DNA of 64,000 bases from Closterium sp. NIES-65 (Eukaryota; Streptophyta; Zygnematophyceae; Desmidiales; Closteriaceae): the NCBI GenBank assembly GCA_948144175.1, contig CANXME010000043.1, positions 930,001-994,000 of the forward strand, written 5' to 3'. The position numbers were made by a program, and so were the translations under genes. Each line of letters begins with the position of its first letter. Position 1 is the stretch's first letter. Positions 40,701-50,371 of this stretch are shown here, one piece after another. The notes under the pieces were generated by a model. The model was not told the origin of the DNA, did no database searches, and saw only the letters and a list, made by a program, of their open reading frames with translations.

Positions 40701-42930
40701 CAGAGTGAGCATGTCGGGTTCAGGGCCAGGGTTTAGGGGCTAGGGTTTAGGGGCTAGGCCTAGGGTTAATCAGGCATCATCAGCAGCACACATACCAGCA
40801 GCAATTATGCCTAATGCGAGTCCTGCTCCTTCCAGCAACCCCATGAGTATTTGAGACATCTCAAATATTCACTTCTTTCACGTGGCTAATCAGGCATCAT
40901 CAGCAGCACACATACCAGCAGCCATCATGCCTAGTGCGAGTCCTGCTCCTTCCAGCAACCCTGTGAGTATGAAGGGACGCTTGGGCAGCGAGAGCATGTC
41001 GGGTGCGGGGCTTGGGCTTTGGGTGTAGGGGTTAGGGGCAAAAGGTTTGGGGTGGAAGCAGTGTCATTTGAACTCACCAGCAGCAATCATGCCTAATGCG
41101 AGTCCTGCTCCTTCCAGCAGCCCCATGAGCATGAAGGGAAGCTTGGGCAGAGAGAGCATGTCGGGTGTGACTATATTGAGGGAGGTGCGGGCGAGGAGGG
41201 TGAGTGAATAGACTGCCACGTAGCTGGGAGAGGGAATGGGGGGAGATTGAGGGGAGTGGAGAGAGAGCGGGGAGAGGGGGGAGGGCGGGGAGAGGGGGGA
41301 GAGCAGGGAGAGGGGGGAGAGGAGAGTGGGCAGAGGCGGCTTCTTGACAAATGCTGCTGCCAAGGGGCGGATGCGGAAACGGTAAAGGGAAATGAGAAAA
41401 GGGACAAGGGAGGTACGAACGAGGAGGAAAAGGGGCAAGGGAGGTATGGACGAGAAGGAAAGGGGGGGAGCAGGGCACAGGACGGGCTGCGAGACGAGGG
41501 AGCATGTCGGGTGTGACCATATCGAGGGAGCAGCAGACGAGGAGGAGGATGAGACTCACCCGAATGTGGTGAGCTGGGAGAGGAAAAAGGGGTAGCTGCA
41601 CAGAGGGTGTTTAGGAGTGATGGGTTATGGAAAGCGCTTAGAAGCGGTTAAATTTACCTGAATGTGGTGAGCTGCGAGAGGAAAAAGGGGTAGCGACACA
41701 TCGGAATGAGCGCGAGATTGTAGAGCACTCGGTTGGCCACTCCCAGAGATACTGTCAGCAGTGCTAGTAGAAGGAGCTGATGAGGTAGAGGTAGGGCAAG
41801 AGAAGGAGATACGAGAGAGGATGGGCGGGGCGGGATGAGGGAATGAGGGCGAGATTGTAGAGCAATCAGTTGGCCACACCCAGATATACTGTCAGCAGCG
41901 CTAGTTCTAGGAGCTGATGGGGTAGAGATGAGATTTCGGGTTTGGGGTTTTTGGGTGGAATGAGCGCCAGCTTGTAGAGCACTCGGTTGGCCACTCCCAG
42001 AGACACTGTCAGCAGCGCTGCTAGCAGCATCTGGTGGATGGAAGAGGGGAAACGTATGGGAAAGAGGGCATGAGAAAGAGGGCATGAGAAAGAGGGCATG
42101 AGAAAGAGGGTCTCGGATTGTATGGCACTCGGTTGGCCACTCCCAGGGATACTGTCAGCAGCGCTGGTAGCAGCAGAGCAGCCGGTGGAGGGGAAGGGAA
42201 AGGGGGGCTGTGGAGGATTCAACGGTAGGGAAAAGGGAGAGTGGCAGGGCGAGCTTTTGAGGCGGCTCACAATGCGAGCGAGTCAGAGCATATTTTGTCG
42301 ACCTTTGAGGCGCTTTTAATGGGTGGGAGCGAGAGGAAGGGGTATTTAGAGAATGGGGCAGACCTCTAATCGACGTTGCCGGTGAGCGAGAGCAGCTGCT
42401 TCAACATCACTCTCCCCCACCCCATCTGCCGCTCCCTCGCTTCCTCCTTCTCCTCCGCCTTCCACCCTTCCTCCAGCTGCTGCTCTTGCTGACACGCCTG
42501 CCCCAATGTTACTGCGCTGTCCCGTTGTTAATGAGATCCTTCCACGTGGCAGCCCTGATTCGCTACCGTAAGCGCGAGTTGGAAGCTGACTTGGTTTGAA
42601 GCGTAGTGCAGCGTCTGGGCGGACAATGGACAAGGAGGCTCGAATCGCGGCGGAAAAAGATGCTTCTGCGCTGCTATTGGCGGACGGAAGCGCGATTACT
42701 GGGTCAGTACGCGAAAAATCAGCAGCCGGCAAGAGAGCTGCTTCGCGGCTACTAATGGCGGACGAGGCGCGCTCCTGTCGGGGTGACACGTGGCGAATTT
42801 GGTACGGCATGTGACTGCATCGAGAGTCGAGTCGGATTGTGGCGCTGGTTATCCCAGCTGGCCTTGCAATTCCCGTGAAAACAGGAATGCCAGGACTGCG
42901 AATAGCAGAAGCAGCGACCGCATGCGCCAT
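31710..42930 (-). CDS. CRT-like (CLT) plastid drug/metabolite transporter, copy b
   Basis: Paralog of CLT-a with the same 11-exon plan. Exons 5'-3': 42930-42364, 41776-41658, 41223-41078, 40021-39984, 39816-39698, 39265-39145, 38766-38731, 38456-38406, 33731-33605, 33194-33069, 31903-31710. Exons 2-10 have exactly the lengths of CLT-a (119, 146, 38, 119, 121, 36, 51, 127, 126). Total 547 residues, TAG stop. Exon 1 is longer (189 codons, MAHAVAASAIRSPGIPVFTG) with an inserted Ser/Ala-rich part, still transit-peptide-like. Motifs: LGVANRVLYNLALIP, YPFFLSQLTTF, MLSLPKLPFMLMGLLEGAGL, FLVWQVTFSYVFLGCRYS, ERVFRDSAKKLN, DIFVVNTFGSAFQ, GCQGAPLLPLLYVAANVAFN. Intron 8 holds a hAT transposon. Whether both copies are expressed is unknown. 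Confidence 0.85.
32001..32038. repeat. 38-bp perfect palindrome, ACGT centre
   Basis: Core TTTTGAGACGTCTCAAAA with extra arms AACAGAAGTG / CACTTCTGTT. Flanked by direct copies of CCACCACAACGCCCCCCCTC. Lies in CLT-b intron 10 among exon 11 copies. Confidence 0.95.
32040..32330 (-). repeat. partial copies of CLT-b exon 11 in intron 10
   Basis: Two acceptor-side copies (about 32050-32142 and 32235-32325) of the start of exon 11 (PLTVLA..., GPPQPL), each with a CCAG acceptor context. Confidence 0.75.
32405..32555. repeat. 14-bp microsatellite
   Basis: About eleven copies of GTGCATGTGTACAT in CLT-b intron 10. Confidence 0.95.
32570..32925 (-). repeat. partial copies of CLT-b exon 10 and a 10-bp repeat
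   Basis: Exon 10 donor-side copies (ISLLILLK..SSAVV.SLS.TLAG) at about 32576-32655 and 32845-32920. Between them, 32655-32760 is (GCATGTGTGT)n. Confidence 0.8.
32932..32959. repeat. palindrome, AATT centre
   Basis: Perfect 28 bp (GTGAC + TTTTGAGAATTCTCAAAA + GTCAC). CACGTGTGACT on the left recurs on the right. Confidence 0.95.
33395..33480. repeat. 7-bp microsatellite
   Basis: (CAGCAGC)n, about twelve units, in CLT-b intron 9. Confidence 0.95.
33712..34335 (-). repeat. 42-bp tandem array of the exon 9 acceptor (CLT-b)
   Basis: About 15 nearly identical 42-bp units with pyrimidine tract, acceptor CACCACCACAG and the first 24 coding bases of exon 9. The array continues for about two units beyond the hAT insertion (37258-37355). 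CLT-a has six units in the same place. Confidence 0.95.
34336..37257 (+). mobile_element. hAT DNA transposon in CLT-b intron 8
   Basis: 2922 bp with an 8-bp target duplication GTGGGAAG (34328-34335 and 37258-37265) and terminal inverted repeats CTAAGTGGSAAAATACGC (18 bp, one mismatch). Both subterminal regions are dense in ATACGC/GCGTAT motifs, likely transposase-binding sites. It encodes one transposase on the plus strand. The insertion lies inside the 42-bp acceptor array. Confidence 0.97.
34824..36953 (+). pseudogene. hAT transposase with one in-frame TAG
   Basis: A single frame from ATG 34824 (MSSADVSPTPSTPP) to TAG/stop at 36953, broken only by TAG at 35595-35597. Order: BED-type zinc finger (QYECRYCCNVFSGAATRCAQ HL..), a basic linker, DUF659-like region (GVTISSDMMTDKNGRPRANV, ESGAVFKDSVDC), RNase H-like catalytic core (VVAFCTDGGSNYAVACNEL, HVPCATHVLDLFMEDVGK), then the hAT C-terminal dimerisation region (LAIRTLSQPVSASPCERGWS, ARRNRLGSAKCRDLVFVAHN) and an acidic tail. 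About 709 codons. The TAG sits between DUF659 and the core and fits a CAG-to-TAG change. Without readthrough it is inactive. Confidence 0.9.
37360..37760 (-). repeat. partial copies of CLT-b exon 9 with embedded palindromes
   Basis: Three copies of the exon 9 start (ACCCAGAGAGGAG...GGATGAGG...GCCTGTGGTGGTGGG, minus-strand acceptor) near 37435-37490, 37585-37640 and 37715-37765. TTGAGTCGACTCAA (37381-37394) and variants near 37530 and 37680 lie at the junctions. Confidence 0.8.
38052..38245. repeat. direct repeat split by a palindrome
   Basis: About 75 bp (GAGGAGATCCGTGGATCAGT...) occurs at about 38075-38145 and again at 38185-38245. TTTGAGTCGACTCAAA sits between them and GAGGCGCCTC precedes the first. 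Confidence 0.9.
38919..38948. repeat. near-palindrome, TCGG centre, between direct repeats
   Basis: 30 bp, GGTGACTTTTGAG/TCGG/CTCAAAAGTCACC. Flanks share GTGAATGACTTTGCGGTTGA. Confidence 0.9.
39540..39680. repeat. GCATGACGTG repeats in CLT-b intron 5
   Basis: Irregular array of GTGGCATGACGTG-type units, ending near the exon 5 donor as in CLT-a. Confidence 0.85.
40040..40142. repeat. 13-bp minisatellite
   Basis: About seven copies of GGGCAGCAGGGGA, directly upstream of exon 4 of CLT-b; it includes the pyrimidine-rich side of the acceptor. Confidence 0.9.
40320..41000 (-). repeat. five partial copies of CLT-b exon 3
   Basis: Copies of the exon 3 3' half (PFMLMGLLEGAGLALGM-type, ending at a GCTG|GT(G/A) donor) near 40320-40390, 40455-40545, 40628-40712, 40795-40852 and 40913-41000. 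A palindrome-like TATTTGAGACATCTCAAATA (40848-40867) splits the last two. Confidence 0.8.
41560..42190 (-). repeat. partial copies of CLT-b exon 2
   Basis: One donor-side copy (about 41565-41610) and three acceptor-side copies (about 41848-41925, 41955-42040, 42118-42175; VSLGVANRVLYKLALIP-type) surround the complete exon at 41776-41658. Confidence 0.8.
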
Positions 42931-44220
42931 GGGAAAATAAAGTAACTACGATGATCGAGAGGGCCTCTGGTTGACGTTTGAAGATCTCTCGATTGTCTGT
43001 TGGAATAAAATTCAAATTTGCAGGCAGCAGTTTCAGAGGGTTCAAATTTCCTGATGGAGGAGACATGAATGGCATTGTTTCACATTGAGTGACTGGTTAT
43101 AAGCATTCTGTAGTGGGTTGTGCAGTTACGTAATGTTTCTGCCGCGGTTTGCCTAGTCGCCGGCGCGAAAGCGCACGTGGTAGCCGACACCCACACCGAA
43201 ATGGACCTGTGGAAATGAGCACCGAATGCCCGCAGTCATCTGCCCGCGGGCACAAAACTCTCCTCTTCCATATGATAATTGACTCGAATAGGTTAAACCC
43301 GCCTGGTCCCCGCATTCTAGTTGATGTATCCATAACCAGTCACCCCACTTTTACATCCCTGATCATGTTTTTTCGCCACTCCGATTTGTTCGTAACGCGT
43401 CCTTATCAGAAGTGTTTCGTGGGAAGGAATGAAAAACTTTGGTTCGGAACAATAGGATGCCTAGCCACCCTAGTCATGGTCACGGCTCGTAATAAAACCA
43501 GGTTGCTCGAGGGACCGCGTGTCTCCGAGCGATGCTTTACAGTAGTTTTTTCCCAACGCTAGCGGACATTGGATCGTTGGGTGCAGATAATTTTCACGAG
43601 AATATTATAAGCTAGAACAGCAAGCTGGACGCGACAGAAGCTGATATCGAAGATATATGACGAGATGAAATGCGTCTCAAATGGCAAACGCCCGTAACAC
43701 AACGTGACAGGGGACTAGGCTCTTGGGATTGGTTTGAGCAGGTTGAGCGTTTGCGCTGAGTGTCGTAACGATTGTCGTTGCTGCCCGAGCAAACCTCGCA
43801 ATACTTGTTCCATCTGTTACAGATTGTTGACGATAACGCTGTTACCCAGGAATGACGTGTTCAGGCATCCTTTTGTCCGACCCCACATCAGAAGCAAATT
43901 CATTCGCGAAAGACGCTCAGTGGCAGCCATAAGTCGCGTATTGTCCTGCCCTCCTTATAATCGAACATGTATATATGACTCAGGTGACAACACCTCATAC
44001 AAACATCCCGCTGTTACTAGTTATCTTCCATTTATGATACATGTGTTAGTACCGTATGTTTTAAAGCACTGCAGAATCCACAGCCAGTACGGCAAAACAT
44101 GCACGATGTACATGTATAACCGTTAGCAGGCCATTATGAGGATATGAGTTTGTAGATGAACAATGTGTGGGCCCACATTGCCATCTCACCATATCTCCTG
44201 TTGCAGCCAGGGGCTCGCCT
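42931..44220. other. intergenic, no gene seen
   Basis: Region between the CLT-b start and the end of the histidine-phosphatase gene. A few open frames (up to about 137 codons at 43149-43562) lack recognisable motifs. Confidence 0.4.
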
Positions 44221-47200
44221 CTACGGTTTGAAGTGGTAACTAATTGCATGTGACTGTAGATGCGCCGTGACATTGAGACTCTCCACCATGGGCTCGCCTC
44301 TACTGTTCACCATCACCACACACATGCCCCCATTGTTGACGTCCATTGCCCTGAACCTGGTATGGGGGCAGTGAAACAAGTGCGGGGTAACAGAAAGCGA
44401 GGGAAGGGAAATGTTGTGGAAAAAAGGGGCCTGATAGAGAAAGACAAGGGGAATACTGAGAAATGTGAGAGAGAAAGGGGAAGACAGTCTGAAGCGTACT
44501 ATATCAGACACCTATGCGTAATGGTCTGGGATCACTAGGCTCAGAAGTGGAAACTTGTATAGCGAGGGTGTTTTTGAGACGTCTCAAAATCACCAGGCTC
44601 AGAAGTGGAAACTTGTTGTGACATCCTCTTCCCCAAGGTATTTGACTGTGTTTTGAGTCGACTCAAAACACACTTGTTGTGACATCCTCTTCCCCAAGGT
44701 ATTTCACCCCGTTTAACCCTCCTGGGATCACTCAAAAGCCCCCCCTCTCGTCCCCATAACAGAAGGCACAGAACATTTCCTGCAAAAATCAAAATCTAAC
44801 CCTCCTGGGCGCATTTAAAATCTCTTACTTGTCAGGGCCCATGCCAAGAGCAGTGCAGAGCAGCGCTCTCAACAGGGACTTGTGTGTGACGACCAAAATC
44901 TGAGAGCCCTGCATGGGATGAGGGCAGGGCGCAATGGCAGCATGTCCTTGAGATTGTCATACGAAAGGGATGACGTGAATGGAAGAGCAGAGCAGTGCAA
45001 TGCCGAGCAGAGCAGCTCTCTCAGCAGGGACTGGCAGCTCCCTGCATGGGAGGACGGGCAGGAACACAAGTGGCAGTGGTAGTAGCAGTGGCAGGAGCAA
45101 GGGCAGTGGCAATCGCAGGGCTTCACAACAGAACAAAGATCTCAGCAGGGCAATGCAAAGCTCCCAGCAGGGCCATGCAAAGCTCCCAGCAGGGCAATGC
45201 AAAGCTCTCAGCAGGGCAATGCAAAGCTCTCCGCAGGGCAATGCAAAGCTCTCAGCAGGGCAATGCAAAGCTCTCAGCAGGGCAATGCAAAGCTCACAGC
45301 AGGGCAATGCAAAGCTCTCAGTAGGGCAATGCAAAGCTCTCAGCAGGGCAATGCAAAGCTCTCAGCAGGGCAATGCAAAGCTCTCAGCAGGGCAATGCAA
45401 AGCTCTCAGCAGGGCAATGCAAAGCTCTCCGCAGGGCAATGCAAAGCTCTCCGCAGGGCAGTGCAGAGCTCTCAGCAGGGCAATGCAAAGCTCTCAGCAG
45501 GGCAATGCAAAGCTAACAGCAGGGCAATGCAAAGCTCTCAGCCGAGACTTGTGTGTTTCGAGGACTTATGTGTGTCAGAGCCCTGCATGGATGGACTCCT
45601 GTGGTAGTACAGCTCGTTACTGTCACACTCACTGGGCTCTAAGCAGCTCTCGCCACGTATCTCTAGCCTGGTCTTACAGCTGGTACACTGGAAACATCCC
45701 ATCCACATTACAGCAGAAAGCTTTTGAGACGTCTCAAAACACTTCTGTTTTCCCACAGCTGGTACACTGGAAACATCCCATCCACATTACAGCAGAAAAC
45801 TACTCTGTGTAATACCACTCGCCATAGTACCACTCACAGGGCTTTCTAGCAGTTCTCGCCACGTGTCTCTAGGCTGGTCCCACAGCTGGTGCACCAGAAG
45901 CACCCCATTCACACTAAATCAGGAAAATACTCAGTATAATACCATTTGGTACAGTAACCTTCGTTACTGTCACACTCACAGGGCTTTCAAGCAGTTCTCG
46001 CCACGTGTCCCTAGCCTGGTCCCACAGCTGGTGCACCAGAAGCACCCCATTCACACTAAATCAGGAAAATACTCAGTATGATACCATTTGGTACAGTAAC
46101 CTTCGTTACTGTCACACTCACAGGGCTTTCAAGCAGTTCTCGCCACGTGTCCCTAGCCTGGTCCCACAGCTGGTGCACCAGAAACACCCCATCCACCTTA
46201 GAACAGAAACATGCATGTTATAGTACCAGGAACCTTCGTTACAGTCACACTCACTGGGCTTTCTAGCAGCTCTCGCCACGTGTCTCTGGCCTGATCCCAC
46301 AGCTGGTGCACCGGAAACACCCCATCCACACAGAAGTTCGCCGGATCTTCTCGCCAGGCTCGGAACAGGTCCGGATACAGCCGCTTAGCTTCGGCTGGAG
46401 GTTCGGCAAGAGCAGTGAAGAGGAAGCAGGGGCAGCGGGTGAGAAGCAAAGGGAATAAGAGTGTTGGAAAAGATGACAAGAATAAAGCAGGAGAGCCACA
46501 CAGGAAGCGCAGGTAGGCCTCACTCACAAAGCTAGCTCGTTACAGTCACAATATATATCCCCCTTATAACAAGCCCTGCCCTGCCACTCACAGTTGAGCA
46601 TGCCTTCAAGAAAGTGCAGGTGGGCCTCGCTAAGGGAGTCCAGGAACACCAGAGGCTCCTTGCGCCCCTCCCAAATGATCTCCGCGCTGCTCTGATGGCA
46701 ACAAAGCGCAAGTGGGGGTTTGGGGGGGGAGAAGGGGTCGAATATGAGAGGGCTCCTTGCGCCCCTCCCAAATGATCTCTGCGCTGCTCTGATGGGGGGT
46801 GAGTACGCGAGGGGAAGCGGATAAGAGGGGAGTGGGGGGTTGGGTGGTTGGGTGGTTGGGGAGATATTAGACGCAACCTCCAGAAACACGAGAGGCTCCC
46901 TTGCGCCCCTCCCAGGTGATGCACTGCTCTGATGGGGGGGGAGAACGTGGGGGGAAAGGGGGATAGCGGGGAGTGTGAGGGTGGGGAGATTTGAAATGCA
47001 AACTCCAGAACTACGAGAGGCTCCTTGCGCCCCTCCCAGGTAATGCACTGCTTTGATGGGGGTGACGCACTCGCCCCACTCTGCCCTCCTCCTCCCCTGC
47101 GTCAATCTGACTCATCTGCATCTTATTTTGGCTCGCGGGGCTGGATTAGCAGCAGTCGAAATGCCTTTGAGTCGACTCAAACGTCATCCCGGCTTTGTAC

Positions 47201-48722
47201 TCGCCCCACTCTGTCCTGCGTCCATCTGACTCACCTGCACATCTGCATGTCTTACCTTCCTCCCCTCCCTCATCCATAAAACCCAGCACGCCTCACCTTG
47301 CACATCTGCACGTCTCACCTTAGCCCGCGATATGGAACTAGAGTAGCAGCAGTCGAAGTGCGTATTCCTTAAAGCCTCTCTGCATCGCAGCGCCTAGATC
47401 TCCCCAGTCGCCGACAGAACAGACTCATGAACCCAGCCCTGAATTTGTCCCTCTTTTATCCATACCCCAGCATGCCTTACCTTGGCTTGTGATATGGGGC
47501 TGGAGTAGCAGCAGTCAAACTGAGTATCCCTCAGCGCCTCTCTGCACCGCAGCGCCTGGATCTAGCCAGTCTCCAACAGAACAGACTCGTCAGCCCAGCC
47601 CTGAGTCTCCGCCTCCTTCATCCATACCACAACAGCGTGCCTTGCCTTGCACGTCTGCATGTCTCACCTTAGCTCGAGAAATCGGACTGGAGTAGCAGCA
47701 GTCGAAGTGGGTATCCCTCAGCGCCTCTCTGCACCTCAGCGCCTGAATCTCGCCAGTCTCCGACAAAACAGACTCATCCGACCGGCCCTGGACTCTCCCC
47801 TCCGCATTCCACGAGCTCAGCCCGTGCCTGATAAGCACAATGCGCTTCTCTCCCCTCCTCCTCTCCTTCATCCCTCCCACACCATACCCGTCCTTTGCCT
47901 CACCTTTGCTCGCGAAATCGGGCTGGAGTAGCAGCAGTCGAAGTGCGTATCCCTTAAAGCCTCTCTGCATCGCAGCGCCTGGATCTCGCCAGTCTCCGAC
48001 AGAACAGACTCGTCCGACCGGCCCTGAACGCGCCCCTCTGCGTTCCACGAGCTCAGCCCGTGCCTGATCAGCACGATCCGCTTCTGCTGCCGAGCCTGCT
48101 TCGCCTGGCCCGGGCCTGCCGGGACAAGGGGCGACGTTGCTCCGGCGAACCCCAGGGATCCTCCTGTGAGTTGCAGCGTAGTGGCGATTGATGCGGCTGA
48201 AAAATGGTCTTCCCCTGCGACGGTGCGGTTGCCAGTGCTGCTGCTGCTGGTGGTGGTGCTGCTGCTTCTGCTGTTCCTGTTGCTGATGCTGCTACTCGTG
48301 TTGTTCCTTCGTACTTGAGCCTCTTCCTCAGCTGCTGGTGGCGAAGCTGCTGCTGACGCGGACGCAGCAGTGACGGGAGCTGCAAGCAGAGAGGGGGCAC
48401 GAGCATGAGAACACAGGGAATGCCTGTGTTAAAACTGCCTTATAGCATTCAGCAAAAGCATGAGTCAAGCACGAGGCAGGTCAAGCGGATTGATTTAGTA
48501 CATGACTCCGTAAGATTGTTGATTGTGCTTGTTACCTGACTGGGACTGCGGAGAGGCTTCGGCCCGCACAGATGGACGGACGGATTTGACTGAACAGAAT
48601 CGGGATCGAGAGGTTTTGAGAAAAGCCCTGCGGGGAGGCGCCGACGAGGTGTTTCCCTGCAAATAGACCGAATATGTGTTAAGGACCATCAGTATGGCGG
48701 GATAACGGAGTAATACACGCAT
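44221..48722 (-). CDS. histidine phosphatase, 2-carboxy-D-arabinitol-1-phosphatase-like (plastid)
   Basis: Phosphoglycerate-mutase-fold enzyme. Plant relatives remove the phosphate of Rubisco-inhibitory sugar phosphates in the chloroplast. Exons 5'-3': 48722(or 48656)-48536, 48379-47904, 46691-46592, 46394-46255, 44908-44829, 44356-44221; phases agree, about 372 residues. Start: the frame runs open from ATG 48722, but an acceptor (TTTGCAG) at 48657 could mean an unseen upstream first exon. The N-terminal ~200 residues are Ser/Ala/Gln-rich, transit-peptide-like. Catalytic signature KRIVLIRHGLSSWN (RHG, 48057-48065), then SDESVLSETGEIQALRCREA, CCYSSPISRAKSSAEIIWEG, LVFLDSLSEAHLHFLEG, YPDLFRAWREDPANFCVDG, second His in QILVVTHKSLLRALLCTALG, then FRAMDVNNGGMC and SLNVTAHLQSH. 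Introns hold many partial exon copies. Confidence 0.85.
44572..44672. repeat. two palindromes, each between direct repeats
   Basis: TTTTGAGACGTCTCAAAA (44572-44589) lies between copies of GGCTCAGAAGTGGAAACTTG. TTTTGAGTCGACTCAAAA with TGTG/CACA arms (44647-44672) lies between copies of ACTTGTTGTGACATCCTCTT. The right copy of the first pair overlaps the left copy of the second, so the events were successive. Confidence 0.95.
45140..45545. repeat. 22-bp minisatellite derived from a coding exon
   Basis: About 19 copies of a 22-bp unit containing GGGCAATGCAAAGCTCTCAG. It closely matches the coding exon at 44829-44908 (GCAGTGCAGAGCAGCGCTCT). Diverged copies of that exon lie at both ends (about 44993-45045, 45540-45600). 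Confidence 0.9.
45625..46210 (-). repeat. tandem partial copies of the fourth exon of the phosphatase gene
   Basis: Five donor-side copies (HQLWDQARDTWRELLES-type, reading CAGCTGGTGCACC...CTCGCCACGTGTC on plus) near 45625-45715, 45742-45795, 45838-45920, 45980-46065 and 46122-46205. The last three have a spacing of about 142 bp. TTTTGAGACGTCTCAAAA (45722-45739) separates the first two. Confidence 0.9.
46740..47060 (-). repeat. partial copies of the third exon of the phosphatase gene
   Basis: Three acceptor-side copies (AGGCTCCTTGCGCCCCTCCC, coding WEGRKEPL) near 46748-46795, 46888-46935 and 47018-47062, each with a GATGGGGG...-type intron end. Confidence 0.85.
47110..47860 (-). repeat. partial copies of the RHG exon
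   Basis: Copies of the second-exon end (TGCTGCTACTCCAG..., CSSPISRAK) and of the RHG part at about 47670-47852, 47480-47600, 47330-47425 and 47120-47165; the first repeats the RHG region almost completely. Palindrome TTTGAGTCGACTCAAA at 47166-47181. Confidence 0.8.
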
Positions 48723-50371
48723 GACGAAGTTACATGAACTACGAAGCGCTTGTAACGTTTGAACGCGTCACTAGACGAGTTGACTTTTAGTTGATCTCAA
48801 ACTTCACATGAATCACGAACATTCCGTAGAGGTTGACTAGATGGACTAGTTGAAGGTAGAGTGAGAAGTTGGTGGGACGCGAGTCCAGCCATGAGTGGAA
48901 CAAAGTGACCTTTGAGTCGACTTAAAAGTCGCCTCAAAATTTACATGAAACACGCACCTTCCATAGTGGTTAAAAAGCTTGACTTGTTGAACGGAGTGAG
49001 GGTTGGTGGATTTTAAGTCGACTCTAGAGTCGGTCTCAAAAGTAACCTTGACACGAACCACGCACCTTCCATAGTGGTTGAAGGGCTTGACTGGATGACG
49101 GTAGAGTGAAGAGTCCAGTCATAGCTGGATGATTTCTTCGGGATACTAGCTGTGACAACTAAAATAGCAGAATATGTCTCAAGGTTGATAACTCCTGAAC
49201 AAGGAATTCGTATATTAACTGTGAGTATCGGCGAAGTGATGATAAAAATTGTTGACTTTTTGTGTCCCTGAAACGAATCGCGGCAAAAAAAAGTGCTGAG
49301 CACTTCAAGCAAAATACCGCGAAGAAAACTGGACACAACCAGTAAATGGACGTTACGGAATAATTGTTGCTCAATCACTGCGGGGATCCCGGTAGGAAAC
49401 CCGCCGAGCTGATCTCAGTGCGATCGCGAATGAGCGATCGCAACGTGGTGACAGACAGTATACTATTCAGGCATCATCTGCTGTTAGGCTGCTCAGTGCG
49501 AAAAAAATACTAATAGACTCACAGCGCAACAGATTCACGCACGAGCTTGTTTTGGAACTGCGACCCTCTCGTAGTTGACTTGAAAAACTCGAGCCCTAAA
49601 GTCAGAGTGGTTCGCCTAGGTTCTGAAAGTTTTCGTACGGTATGGTAGGTCCTTTCCGTTGTACATCAATTTCGCAGGTGATTCAAGGCAGCATGCAGAC
49701 TCACTTCACTCACTCGTGTGAGATCACTCTAATACGGTTCAATTAGGTCAGGTAGGGTTGGACTCACAAACGGAGCTCTCCCGACGCGCTGAATGCCCTT
49801 ATTCCCGCGATTTTCACGCCGACATTGGTCCTCAAATATTCCGGCCACGTCGGCTTCACATTGTGGCCAATCGGATTCTTTCTGCGCACGAAGGCTCCAG
49901 AGATACAGAAAGTGGAAGCATTTCGTTTTACGTTGTACAGCAGAAACTGTAATTTTGGTGCTTCAGTGAGAGGAGGTGAGCTTAAATGGAGTATAGTTCA
50001 GCACCAAAGGAAAGATGCCACTTGATCAGGAAGAGACGGTTTGATCAGGCTGGAACCTTCGGCTTTGTCTTCCGTTGTTGTACGTGATCATAGCAGCTTC
50101 CGTGTTTCACGGAATTCTGTCCTCCTAATATGGACCCGCCCTGCTCGTGTCACCATCTGGTTGTCTTCGCGTAGCAAAACTACTTCAGGCAGCTCTAGAC
50201 GAAGTTTCAAGCTGATCGTCGGGTCAGCTCACAGTCTATCTGACCTTCTAGACTCTCAACTCTTCTCGCATCTCGATCGCATAGCGCCAGTAGCTACAGT
50301 CCCTTAGGACGTAGTGTGCATGTGACTTTAGGTCTCAAATATGTAGTGTACACCTCACTATTCAACTCACC
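48723..50371. other. divergent intergenic region
   Basis: Between the minus-strand phosphatase gene and the plus-strand ABC1K gene, so it should contain both promoters. 48785-49110 holds three diverged ~70-bp copies (ACACGCACCTTCCATAGTGG) separated by degenerate TTTGAGTCGACTTAAAA and TTAAGTCGACTCTAGAG palindromes. No gene was recognised in 49120-50371. Confidence 0.5.

Noticed and set aside
43149-43562. 137-aa plus-strand frame upstream of CLT-b
   Set aside because: No recognisable motif and no counterpart upstream of CLT-a; not supported as a gene.
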